Positions 1 to 5,794 of a stretch of 9,582 nucleotides of DNA are shown in pieces. A program made the position numbers and the translations under genes. Below the pieces are notes generated by a model, which was not told the DNA's origin, searched no databases, and saw only the letters and a program-made list of their open reading frames with translations. This stretch comes from Candidatus Sulfopaludibacter sp. SbA3 (GTDB lineage Bacteria > Acidobacteriota > Terriglobia > 20CM-2-55-15). The stretch's first letter is position 1, and each line of letters starts with the position of its first letter. The stretch lies in contig CAMAWS010000085.1 of assembly GCA_945861845.1 (NCBI GenBank), positions 1 to 9,582 on the forward strand. The letters run 5' to 3'.

Positions 1-50
1 CCTAAGGACGAAGTTCGAACGATAAGGCTGATTCGTCGGTAATGCAAGGT

Positions 51-126
51 TCGGGGATAAAAATGGGGACCGGCACGGAATTCCAAAGTTCAGGAATTCC
101 GTGCCGGTCCCCATTTTTATCCCCGA
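51..126. repeat. Perfect 34-bp inverted repeat with 8-nt loop; possible bidirectional terminator or REP-type element
   Basis: The arms at 51-84 and 93-126 are exact reverse complements over 34 bases and are separated by the 8-nt loop AAAGTTCA. Each arm also contains the self-palindrome GGAATTCC. It starts 4 nt after the stop codon of the minus-strand DUF427 gene. On either strand the GC-rich inner stem (65-112) is followed by ATTTTTA, so it could terminate transcription in both directions. The arm is far longer than an ordinary terminator needs. The GGGGACCGG...CCGGTCCCC core resembles, from memory, palindromes that accompany REP-associated Y1 transposases. No transposase is present in the window, so this assignment is a guess. 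Confidence 0.9.
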
Positions 127-130
127 TCAG

Positions 131-1060
131 TTAGCGGGCCGGCCGTTGCGGCTTGGGGATCTCCTGGCCGTCCCCAAAGGTTGCGTCTACCATCTCGTTA
201 TAGAAGGCCAGGTGGTTGGCAATCTTGGATGTCTCCGTAGTGGGATACCGATAGTACCAGACCACGTCTTTGAACAACCGGTCTCCTATCGCCACCGAAT
301 AGTAGTGCGCTTCTCCTTTGTATGGGCAGCGCGTAATTGTGTCGCTCGGGCGCAAAAGGTCCACGCGCACGTCCGCCTTGGGCAGATAGTGCCGTGTGGG
401 CAGGGTCGTCTCGAACAACAGCACCGGCCGTTTGGACTCCGCCACCTTCACTCCGCCGAGGACCACGCTGATTTCCCGGGAACTCTGGAGCACGTCTACG
501 CGACGGTATGGATCGCGGGCATGGACGAAGACCTCCTCCCCTTCCTCGTACCATCCGTCCATCTGGTCCCAGGAGAAGGCCACATAGCCCCGAAGATCGG
601 GCGCCGTGTCCAGACCAGGGGCGCTGGCATGGGGCTGGGGATAAGACCAGGCAGCGTTTTCGACTACTTTCCCGCCCGCCTTCAAGGTGAAGTAGGAAGC
701 GGCGCCCATCCTCTCGTTTTGAGTGTGATGGTCCGTAGGTGTCATCCGGTCCATGCGCACGTCCTCTTCGGGGAAATAATAGACGGGCGTGCGGCCCCGC
801 TCCCGGAGCAGCAAAACCCTGCGGCTATCCGCGATCATTTCACCTCCAAAGTTCACCCGAACCCATTTGGGGCTGATCTCGGTCTGGACCACCGGGTTGG
901 TAAAACTGGTCTGCAGGTCGCGTGTCTCTTTCGTGACTCTGCCCGGAATGCCTTGAGCGGCGCCTTGCAACGAAGGATAAACGGCCACGCCGGCTCCAAC
1001 CATGGTGAGCAAACTGCGCCGCGTCATTTGCGGAAGATTAGACGATTGTTGAATTGGCAC
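131..1060 (-). CDS. Exported protein with two DUF427 domains
   Basis: This is a 309-aa protein with a GTG start, chosen because a strong GAGGAGGTG Shine-Dalgarno lies just upstream; the internal ATG at 1027 has none. The N-terminus carries TRRSLLTMVGAGVAV, a twin-arginine followed by a hydrophobic stretch. This suggests Tat-type export, with cleavage near AAQG (about residue 37). Two DUF427-like repeats follow, roughly residues 66-175 and 189-296. The second holds the clearer family signature: CPYKGEAHYYSV (about 245-256), DVVWYYRYP and LAFYNE. The first has degenerate equivalents (NERMGAASYFTL, NAAWSYP, VAFSWDQ) and lacks the Cys. DUF427 proteins are usually single-domain, about 90-120 aa and cytoplasmic as I know the family, so a tandem exported form is unusual. 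The gene follows the receptor gene by 36 nt, so the two are probably co-transcribed. Its biochemical function is unknown. Confidence 0.85.
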   Translation of the reverse strand: MPIQQSSNLPQMTRRSLLTMVGAGVAVYPSLQGAAQGIPGRVTKETRDLQTSFTNPVVQTEISPKWVRVNFGGEMIADSRRVLLLRERGRTPVYYFPEEDVRMDRMTPTDHHTQNERMGAASYFTLKAGGKVVENAAWSYPQPHASAPGLDTAPDLRGYVAFSWDQMDGWYEEGEEVFVHARDPYRRVDVLQSSREISVVLGGVKVAESKRPVLLFETTLPTRHYLPKADVRVDLLRPSDTITRCPYKGEAHYYSVAIGDRLFKDVVWYYRYPTTETSKIANHLAFYNEMVDATFGDGQEIPKPQRPAR

Positions 1061-1064
1061 GTGA

Positions 1065-1073
1065 CACCTCCTC
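1065..1073 (-). promoter_or_regulatory. Strong Shine-Dalgarno fixing the GTG start of the DUF427 gene
   Basis: Read on the minus strand, GAGGAGGTG lies 4 nt before the GTG at 1060-1058, close to the ideal anti-16S match and spacing. It decides the start in favour of GTG over the downstream ATG at 1027. It also shows that this second gene of the operon is translated independently of the upstream receptor gene. Confidence 0.8.
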
Positions 1074-1096
1074 TGAAATTGAGACGTTTACTATAA

Positions 1097-3823
1097 CTAA
1101 AAAAACCACCGCGCAAACAGCCGAAGCTGCCGCGGCTCGGGCCGAAGGTTCGTGAGCAGGAAGTTCGGGGCGTTGAACACTGTGCTCTGGATGTTCGGGC
1201 TGCCCTGCTCCTGCAGCGCGTTCTTGATCTCGGCGGCAAGCTCCAGCCTGCGAGGGCCCTCTCGAAACAAGATTTTTGTGAGCCGCATGTGCATGAAGTC
1301 CTCACGCTCTGTGCGGTACTTCGAACCGGGGGCTTCGAGGTTTACCGATCGGGTGCCCTGGGGGAGCCGGACCGGCGCCGTCGAAGCGATGGACGATCCT
1401 GAGACTGCTGTGAGATTTCCCGAGACCTGCACGCCGATCCCGGGAATCTCATAAGATCCCATGAGGGAGAACATGTGCGGCCGGTCGCGCGAAGCCAGGC
1501 CGCCGCGCGCATTGATGAAGTCGTTAGGGTCCTGTCCCGCCGTGCCGGCACTCAATTCAAGCCCCTCTGCCCGCTGGCGCGTGTAGCCCGCAGTGAGCTG
1601 CCAGCGATTCGCCAGCCGCTTCGATGCGGTCAGGATGACCGCCTTGTAGGCCGTCCCGTTTCCCGGACCGTTGGTGCGGAGGAATATGCGGTCGGCCGGG
1701 CGGTTCAGCAGCGGGAATACTGTCAGCGTCTGTCCATTCGCAAGCGTTACTTGCTGCTCGCCGTAGGTGCCGCCGATGTCACGCCAGCCAAGCTGGTTGG
1801 CGCCACGCTTGTAGATGACGTTCACGCCGACGGCGAAGTTGTTGGCAATCTCGCGATCGGCGCCAACCGCGAACTGATCGGTGTAGGGCGGATGCATTTC
1901 CGGATCGATCCGTATTTGCGTTCGCGGATCGGTAACCGAGACTAGCGTCGTGTAGCCGGCCGTCGCCGGGTTGTAGCGCATCGTGGTGGTCAGCGCGCGG
2001 CCCGGATGCAGGACTTCGAACTCACCGAGGAAGAGCGGCAGATAGTATCTGCCAGTGACCGCGCGCAGCACTGTCTTGCCGTCGCTGGTCAGCTTGACGC
2101 TTAGACCTCCGCGCGGCGAGAACGTATTCCACGTGACGAGTTTGCCGAGCCCCAGGAGCGTGCCGATTTCGTTGAACTGCCCGTCGAACTTCGGAATTTC
2201 CTGGCTGCTCGCCACCATCCGGTCGTACCGGCCACCGTACTTGAAGGTAAACCGCCCTATCGTCATTTCGTTCTCGGCCCAAACGCCCAGCGCCCTGCTG
2301 ACCGCGCCCCGCACGTCTGTCCCGACGAATTGCGCCTGGTCGGGCTGGCCGCCGAGATCGGAGAAAATCGCGCCGCCGGGCTGGATATCGACACGGTAGT
2401 TCCTGCTCCGTGAAATCTGGACGCCGTAAAAGATGTTGTGGCTTGCGCGCGCGCCAGAGATGAACGTATTGAGTTTCATACTCACTTCGTCGCGGCGCGG
2501 CCGGAACCGCGTTGCGGTCGTGTTCCCGGTCTGCACGCCGGTGACTTGATCTCGGCGTTGCGGCGTCGTCAGGTCCTCGTAGAAGCCAATCCGGTTCGAT
2601 CCCCCCTGCGTGAGGTTGTATCGCCCGGTGAGAACCGTCGTGCCGGTTGGCGTCCAGGTGAGCTGCGATCCGTAGTTGCCATCCAGCGCGACGTTTCCAC
2701 GCGAGCGCTGAAGCGTCGCGAGCGGCCGCGTGGGGCTGGCGAAGGTCGGGTTCACCGTGCTCCAGACCTCCGCGTAAAATGATTGTTGGAACTGCAGCTT
2801 TTCGTTGATCTTCCAGTTCACCTTCCAATTGGTGTCCAGGATCGAATCAAGGGACTTCTCGTTGTCTGGCGGTTCCGGCTGGCCGGGTTGTGAGCCGCTG
2901 CGGGCGCGATAGATCACGCCGCCGAAGAACCAGAGGCTGTCGCTCTTGATCGGCCCGCCGATGTGGGCGCCCATGTCGCGATACTTGTACCACTTGAAGC
3001 CGGTTTCAACGCCGGGGCCGCAGACCGCACAAGGCAGTGTAGCCGGCCTGCTTGTCAGCGAACCCGGCGACCAATACCCGGATACGTCGCCCCTGAACTG
3101 GTTCGTGCCGGTCTTGCTGATGGTTTGCAGCACACCGCCGCCGGCGGCCTGATACTCGGCCGAGGCGCCAAGCGTGGTCGCGCTTACTTCCTCCGCGCCG
3201 TCAAAATCCGCCAACAGCCACGAACCGCCCGAGGCGACGTTGTTGATCGACACGCCGTCGGCCAGGATCGTGGTCTCGTTGGGGTTCGAGCCCATGACCG
3301 TAACGTTGAATACCCGGTTGTAGGCATCGGTGGTAACACCCGGCAGCATCGCCATGTAGGACTGCACCCCATAGCGCTCGCTGGCCGCGGTCTCGAGCTG
3401 CTCGGCCGGGATCGAGTTCTGAATCCCGGCGCGGCGCAGATCGACCACCGGCGCCTGGCCGCTCACCGTGATTGTCTCGGCCACCGTCGCGATTCTAAGC
3501 GCGACGATGCGCTCCGTCGTGCTCGCCGCCAGGACCCGCAGGTCCGTTTCTTCGTACCTGCTGAAGCCGGGCAACTCCACGTTGAGGACATACGTGCCGG
3601 GCTGAAGCCCCGTGAATCGATACTCCCCGCGCTCGTTGGTTACAGTACTTTGGGGACCTCCGGGCAGGGCCGGCGACGTAACCGTGGCCGTTACCCCAGG
3701 CAGCACGGCGCCCGACTCGTCGCGCACGGAGCCGATGATGTTGCCGGTCGTGACCTGTGCTTGCACGGCAAACGCGCAAACGAGCAATCCGGCAAAAACG
3801 AGCAGAATTGTTCTTTGAGTCAT
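1097..3823 (-). CDS. Oar-like TonB-dependent outer-membrane receptor with N-terminal carboxypeptidase-regulatory-like domain
   Basis: This 908-aa protein starts at ATG 3823, with AAGGGAGA upstream. It has a Sec signal peptide (TILLVFAGLLVCAFAVQAQ, cleavage near 22-23). A CarboxypepD_reg-like beta-sandwich follows at about 24-110 (GSVRDESGAVLPGV, NERGEYRFTGLQPGTYVL, ELPGFSRYE). The plug spans about 130-240 (ILADGVSINNV, GGGVLQTISKTGTNQFRG) and the beta-barrel runs to the C-terminal RWFF, whose terminal aromatic residue is typical of outer-membrane barrels. Receptors of this type are greatly expanded in Acidobacteriota, often without a known ligand. The length is somewhat shorter than many family members, which reach about 1000-1200 aa. 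A CAVC pair at about 265-268, early in the barrel, could form a loop disulfide. It is the first gene of a likely operon with the DUF427 gene. The 75-nt repeat at 3847-3921 sits 23 nt before its start. The substrate cannot be read from the sequence. Confidence 0.92.
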   Translation of the reverse strand: MTQRTILLVFAGLLVCAFAVQAQVTTGNIIGSVRDESGAVLPGVTATVTSPALPGGPQSTVTNERGEYRFTGLQPGTYVLNVELPGFSRYEETDLRVLAASTTERIVALRIATVAETITVSGQAPVVDLRRAGIQNSIPAEQLETAASERYGVQSYMAMLPGVTTDAYNRVFNVTVMGSNPNETTILADGVSINNVASGGSWLLADFDGAEEVSATTLGASAEYQAAGGGVLQTISKTGTNQFRGDVSGYWSPGSLTSRPATLPCAVCGPGVETGFKWYKYRDMGAHIGGPIKSDSLWFFGGVIYRARSGSQPGQPEPPDNEKSLDSILDTNWKVNWKINEKLQFQQSFYAEVWSTVNPTFASPTRPLATLQRSRGNVALDGNYGSQLTWTPTGTTVLTGRYNLTQGGSNRIGFYEDLTTPQRRDQVTGVQTGNTTATRFRPRRDEVSMKLNTFISGARASHNIFYGVQISRSRNYRVDIQPGGAIFSDLGGQPDQAQFVGTDVRGAVSRALGVWAENEMTIGRFTFKYGGRYDRMVASSQEIPKFDGQFNEIGTLLGLGKLVTWNTFSPRGGLSVKLTSDGKTVLRAVTGRYYLPLFLGEFEVLHPGRALTTTMRYNPATAGYTTLVSVTDPRTQIRIDPEMHPPYTDQFAVGADREIANNFAVGVNVIYKRGANQLGWRDIGGTYGEQQVTLANGQTLTVFPLLNRPADRIFLRTNGPGNGTAYKAVILTASKRLANRWQLTAGYTRQRAEGLELSAGTAGQDPNDFINARGGLASRDRPHMFSLMGSYEIPGIGVQVSGNLTAVSGSSIASTAPVRLPQGTRSVNLEAPGSKYRTEREDFMHMRLTKILFREGPRRLELAAEIKNALQEQGSPNIQSTVFNAPNFLLTNLRPEPRQLRLFARWFF

Positions 3824-3846
3824 CTTCCAAATCTCCCTTGCTTGAT

Positions 3847-3921
3847 GGCTGCGCCCATTGCTTTGTGTTTCGCGCTATCGCGCTCACACTCCGCGTCGGG
3901 CTTGCATTCGCAGCCGCTCAT
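3847..3921 (-). repeat. 75-nt leader-like repeat, copy A (upstream of the receptor gene)
   Basis: Read on the minus strand this is a near-copy of 5697-5770. It opens ATGAGC-GGCTGCG and closes with CGCAGCC, which is complementary to GGCTGCG. It ends 23 nt before the receptor ATG. Two small internal hairpins can form: ACGC-GGA-GTGT and GCGC-GATA-GCGC. Over the first ~52 nt it differs from copy B at three positions: one lies in the first hairpin loop, the other two swap a G-C pair for a G.U pair or the reverse. It may be a structured 5'-leader element or an interspersed REP/MITE-type repeat; two copies cannot decide. Confidence 0.8.
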
Positions 3922-4103
3922 ATCGTCTTATTTAAAGGCCTGTCCAACTCGGATTACGCGGAAAGCTTTTGGCTTCCGAGTTCTCGAGGTCTCATTCTTG
4001 GTTCAGGAAAGAAAGTTCAACGGCGAACCGACGTTTAGAGTCGAATTCAGGTGAAACCGGAAGCGAGGTGTCGCGCGGTGTTTGTTCTCACAGATGGAGC
4101 AGC

Positions 4104-4131
4104 ATTTTAAGACGACCGTCAGAATATTCAA
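4104..4131 (-). promoter_or_regulatory. Candidate sigma-70-type promoter for the receptor operon
   Basis: On the minus strand TTGAAT (4131-4126) and TAAAAT (4109-4104) are separated by 16 nt. Transcription from here would give a leader of roughly 275 nt before the receptor ATG, containing the copy A repeat. The match is moderate, and acidobacterial promoter consensus is poorly defined, so this is tentative. A start closer to the repeat is possible. Confidence 0.3.
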
Positions 4132-4164
4132 AAAGAAAAAAGCAGGGGAACTTCCAATAATTTT

Positions 4165-4193
4165 TTGATATCGCGTGAAATGCGTAACATAAT
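4165..4193 (+). promoter_or_regulatory. Good sigma-70-type promoter for the PhnD-like gene
   Basis: TTGATA (4165-4170) and CATAAT (4188-4193) are separated by exactly 17 nt. Each box matches the classical consensus at five of six positions, in an AT-rich context. The predicted transcript starts near 4200 and leaves a leader of about 130 nt that includes the stem-loop at 4243-4274. Confidence 0.55.
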
Positions 4194-4242
4194 GGCGAAA
4201 TGTCTCCGCTCTACAAAACCTTCGGGCACGCCTTTCGTGGTT

Positions 4243-4274
4243 TCACCTGAGTGAGGATTACAGGACTCAGGTGA
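4243..4274 (+). promoter_or_regulatory. 10-bp stem-loop in the leader of the PhnD-like gene
   Basis: TCACCTGAGT (4243-4252) pairs perfectly with ACTCAGGTGA (4265-4274) around a 12-nt loop. It lies 54 nt before the GTG start and downstream of the predicted promoter, so it would be in the mRNA leader. It could equally be a dyad operator in DNA. No U-tract follows, so it is not an ordinary terminator. Confidence 0.5.
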
Positions 4275-4328
4275 GGCTCTAGCCAGGACAGAATCAAACG
4301 TTCGTCGACAAACAAAACAGGATACGTC

Positions 4329-5138
4329 GTGTTGAGATTTACATCCTGCCAGGCAGAGATTGCTGAATCGTTCTGCAGGGCGCTTGCGGCATTCATTGGT
4401 GACAAACTAGCGATTCCATCGGAATTCGTCAGTGATATTCCATGGCAGGAAAGGGAGAGATTACTCGACAGGGGTGACATCCATGTCGGTTGGATTTGTG
4501 GTCTTCCCTACATCAGAAAAAACAACAGCGAGAGAAAGACGGTCGAGCTGCTTGCTGCTCCTGTCATGACGCATCCGCGCTATGGCGGCAGGCCCATCTA
4601 TTACTCCGACGTGGTTGTGTGCGCGGACAGCGACATCCGATCTTTCGAGGATCTGCGCGGTAGAACATGGGCCTACAATGAGCCCGGATCGCATTCCGGG
4701 TACAACCTTACCCGGCATCACCTCGCAAAGGGAGGATCGGGAGCCGGTTACTTCGGCCGCGTTGTGGAAGCTGGTTCGCACCAAGACTGTATTCGAATGC
4801 TTCTGGAGCATGCGATTGATGCGGCCGCGATAGATAGCACGGTTCTTGAGATGGCGTTCAGGGAGAATCCATTGATCGCTGAACGGATCCGAACGATAGC
4901 CGTCCTGGGTCCCAGTCCAGCGCCGCCGTGGGTAGCCCACAGTTCCGTTTCCAGTAATGTCCAACGGGCGTTGCGGCGGGAGCTTCTATCGGTGCACAAG
5001 GATCCGCCGGGCCGGCGAATCCTGGAAGAGGCCGGAATTCTGCGGTTCGCACCGGTTTCGGATCAGGATTACGATCCGATTCGAGCAATGGAGCGTGTTG
5101 CCGCATCGGTGGAATGGTTTCTGCCCCCTTCACCTTAG
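4329..5138 (+). CDS. PhnD-like phosphate/phosphite/phosphonate-type substrate-binding protein, orphan
   Basis: This 269-aa protein starts at GTG 4329; a weak AGGA lies 6 nt upstream, and the frame is closed by a stop at 4272 with no ATG between. It fits the PhnD/SsuA/transferrin-like periplasmic-binding-protein fold. Visible signatures are LRFTSC at the first strand, DIPWQERERLLDRGDIHVGWICGLPYIRK (about 36-63, containing the family's WxER and CGLPY segments), AAPVMTHPRYGGRPIYYSDVVV (76-97), NEPGSHSGYN (117-126), the likely anion-binding loop, and AGSH and AAIDST (148-171). The C-terminus ends APVSDQDYDPIRAM as in close relatives. No signal peptide or lipobox is visible, and no ABC permease or ATPase gene is adjacent, so a transport role cannot be assumed. 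A cytoplasmic or sensory binding role is possible. Family assignment is strong; ligand is unknown. Confidence 0.85.
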   Translation: MLRFTSCQAEIAESFCRALAAFIGDKLAIPSEFVSDIPWQERERLLDRGDIHVGWICGLPYIRKNNSERKTVELLAAPVMTHPRYGGRPIYYSDVVVCADSDIRSFEDLRGRTWAYNEPGSHSGYNLTRHHLAKGGSGAGYFGRVVEAGSHQDCIRMLLEHAIDAAAIDSTVLEMAFRENPLIAERIRTIAVLGPSPAPPWVAHSSVSSNVQRALRRELLSVHKDPPGRRILEEAGILRFAPVSDQDYDPIRAMERVAASVEWFLPPSP

Positions 5139-5152
5139 TTCCTATCTTCCAT

Positions 5153-5188
5153 TGAAGTCTTCTTGCCGGATGAAGTCTTCTTGCCGGA
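5153..5188 (+). repeat. Perfect 18-bp tandem duplication
   Basis: TGAAGTCTTCTTGCCGGA occurs at 5153-5170 and again, without a gap, at 5171-5188. Each unit holds the palindrome GAAGTCTTC. It begins 14 nt after the PhnD-like stop codon and its second copy overlaps a candidate -35 box for the next gene, so it could be a duplicated operator. A recent replication-slippage duplication explains it equally well. Confidence 0.9.
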
Positions 5189-5208
5189 AATCCGTCCCAT
5201 GCTAATAT
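5181..5208 (+). promoter_or_regulatory. Weak candidate promoter for the DUF6152 cluster
   Basis: TTGCCG (5181-5186) and TAATAT (5203-5208) are 16 nt apart. Each box matches four of six consensus positions. The -35 box falls inside the second 18-bp repeat. It would give a leader of about 80 nt before ATG 5296. Read-through from the PhnD-like gene is an alternative, since no terminator is seen between them. Confidence 0.3.
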
Positions 5209-5295
5209 CCAAATCTGGAAATCAGACCAAACTTGTGTATAGCTTCAGTGTCTTCAGCAGTAATTGTGATCTCTTATTTCGAAAGGAGATATCGC

Positions 5296-5694
5296 ATGAC
5301 CATCAGGACTATTGCAATCGCATTGATTGCGGGACTTCTTGCCGTTTCTGTCCCCATGTTCGGGCATCACGGAACCAACATTTCTTATGACCACGACAAA
5401 CCGATCACGTTAAAGGGAACCGTAACGGAATTCGTATTCGCCAATCCCCATGCCGCACTCTACTTCGATGTGAAGGACGACAAAGGCGCCGTCGTGCATT
5501 GGGGTGGCGAACTCAACAGTCCCACAAATTTGCGCAGAGATGGCTGGAACAAGGAGACATTCAAGTTCGGGGATCAAGTCACCATTACGGTGTTCCCGTC
5601 CAAGGCCGGCACAACTGTGGGAGTTGTTGATCGCTCGAAGGCAATAACTGTTAATGGCAAAGAACTGCCCGGCAGAACCAACAACGTCGATTAG
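5296..5694 (+). CDS. Small exported DUF6152-type protein (first of two)
   Basis: The ATG at 5296 is chosen over upstream in-frame starts because AAAGGAGAT lies just before it and the residues that follow form a clean Sec signal peptide (IRTIAIALIAGLLAVSVPMFG). The protein is 132 aa. The mature part begins with HHG (24-25), as in DUF6152 proteins where His-His follows the cleavage region. Other family marks are ITLKGTVTEF (37-46), NPHAALYFDV (50-59), E72, DGW (82-84) and FGDQVTI (91-97). The recurring His, NPH, Glu and Trp residues suggest a small beta-rich periplasmic binding domain, perhaps metal-binding, but no function is established that I know of. It heads a run of four plus-strand exported proteins, and a second paralogue lies at 6580. 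The next gene starts 100 nt downstream, with the copy B repeat between. Confidence 0.82.
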   Translation: MTIRTIAIALIAGLLAVSVPMFGHHGTNISYDHDKPITLKGTVTEFVFANPHAALYFDVKDDKGAVVHWGGELNSPTNLRRDGWNKETFKFGDQVTITVFPSKAGTTVGVVDRSKAITVNGKELPGRTNNVD

Positions 5695-5696
5695 AG

Positions 5697-5770
5697 ATGA
5701 GCGGCTGCGAATGCAAGCCCGACGCGAAGCGTGAGCGCGATAGCGTGAAACCTGAACAAAGGCCGCAGCC
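5697..5770 (+). repeat. 74-nt leader-like repeat, copy B (upstream of the 246-aa secreted protein gene)
   Basis: This begins 2 nt after the DUF6152 stop codon and ends 24 nt before ATG 5795, with the Shine-Dalgarno AGAGAGG outside it. It is a near-copy of 3847-3921 read in the other direction. GGCTGCG (5703-5709) can pair with CGCAGCC (5764-5770) to close the element. Internal hairpins are ACGC-GAA-GCGT (5722-5732) and GCGC-GATA-GCGT (5735-5746, the last pair being G.U). The stretch at about 5747-5763 diverges from copy A, while the closing arm is kept. Confidence 0.8.
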
Positions 5771-5794
5771 ACTGAAGAACTGAAGAGAGGTCCA

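Larger units (their letters stand above)
3922..4328. other. Non-coding divergent region between receptor and PhnD-like genes
   Basis: No credible gene is present here; the reading frames that cross it have no recognisable protein features. From left to right I see an imperfect hairpin at 3946-3982 (AACTCGG/CCGAGTT arms), an AT-rich tract at about 4100-4195 with candidate promoters on both strands, and the stem-loop at 4243-4274. The 12-mer TCAGGTGAAACC at 4047-4058 recurs in inverted orientation at 4239-4250, and CAGGTGA appears again at 4268-4274. These repeats could be regulator sites, but no binding protein is suggested by the window. Confidence 0.6.

Noticed and set aside
101..1096. Long plus-strand open frame (331 aa) opposite the DUF427 gene
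   Set aside because: It has no recognisable domain or signal and no ribosome-binding site, and it begins inside the palindrome. The minus-strand frame has an export signal, clear DUF427 motifs and a strong Shine-Dalgarno.
2022..2828. Minus-strand 268-aa frame within the receptor gene
   Set aside because: It is an out-of-frame shadow full of Arg and Ala with no motif, wholly inside the receptor barrel.
2963..4054. Plus-strand open frame of 363 aa across the receptor gene 5' end and the intergenic region
   Set aside because: Its composition is rich in Arg, Gly and His, as expected for the antisense of a GC-rich gene, and it shows no family features. The receptor domains on the other strand are unambiguous.
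5233..5295. Upstream start that would add 21 residues to the first DUF6152 protein
   Set aside because: The added residues would precede a complete signal peptide, and the AAAGGAGAT ribosome-binding site points to ATG 5296.
3847..5770. Inverted repeats as the ends of a composite mobile element carrying the PhnD-like and DUF6152 genes
   Set aside because: No transposase or target-site duplication is visible. The constant distance of each copy to a downstream start codon fits a leader or insertion preference better than transposon ends.
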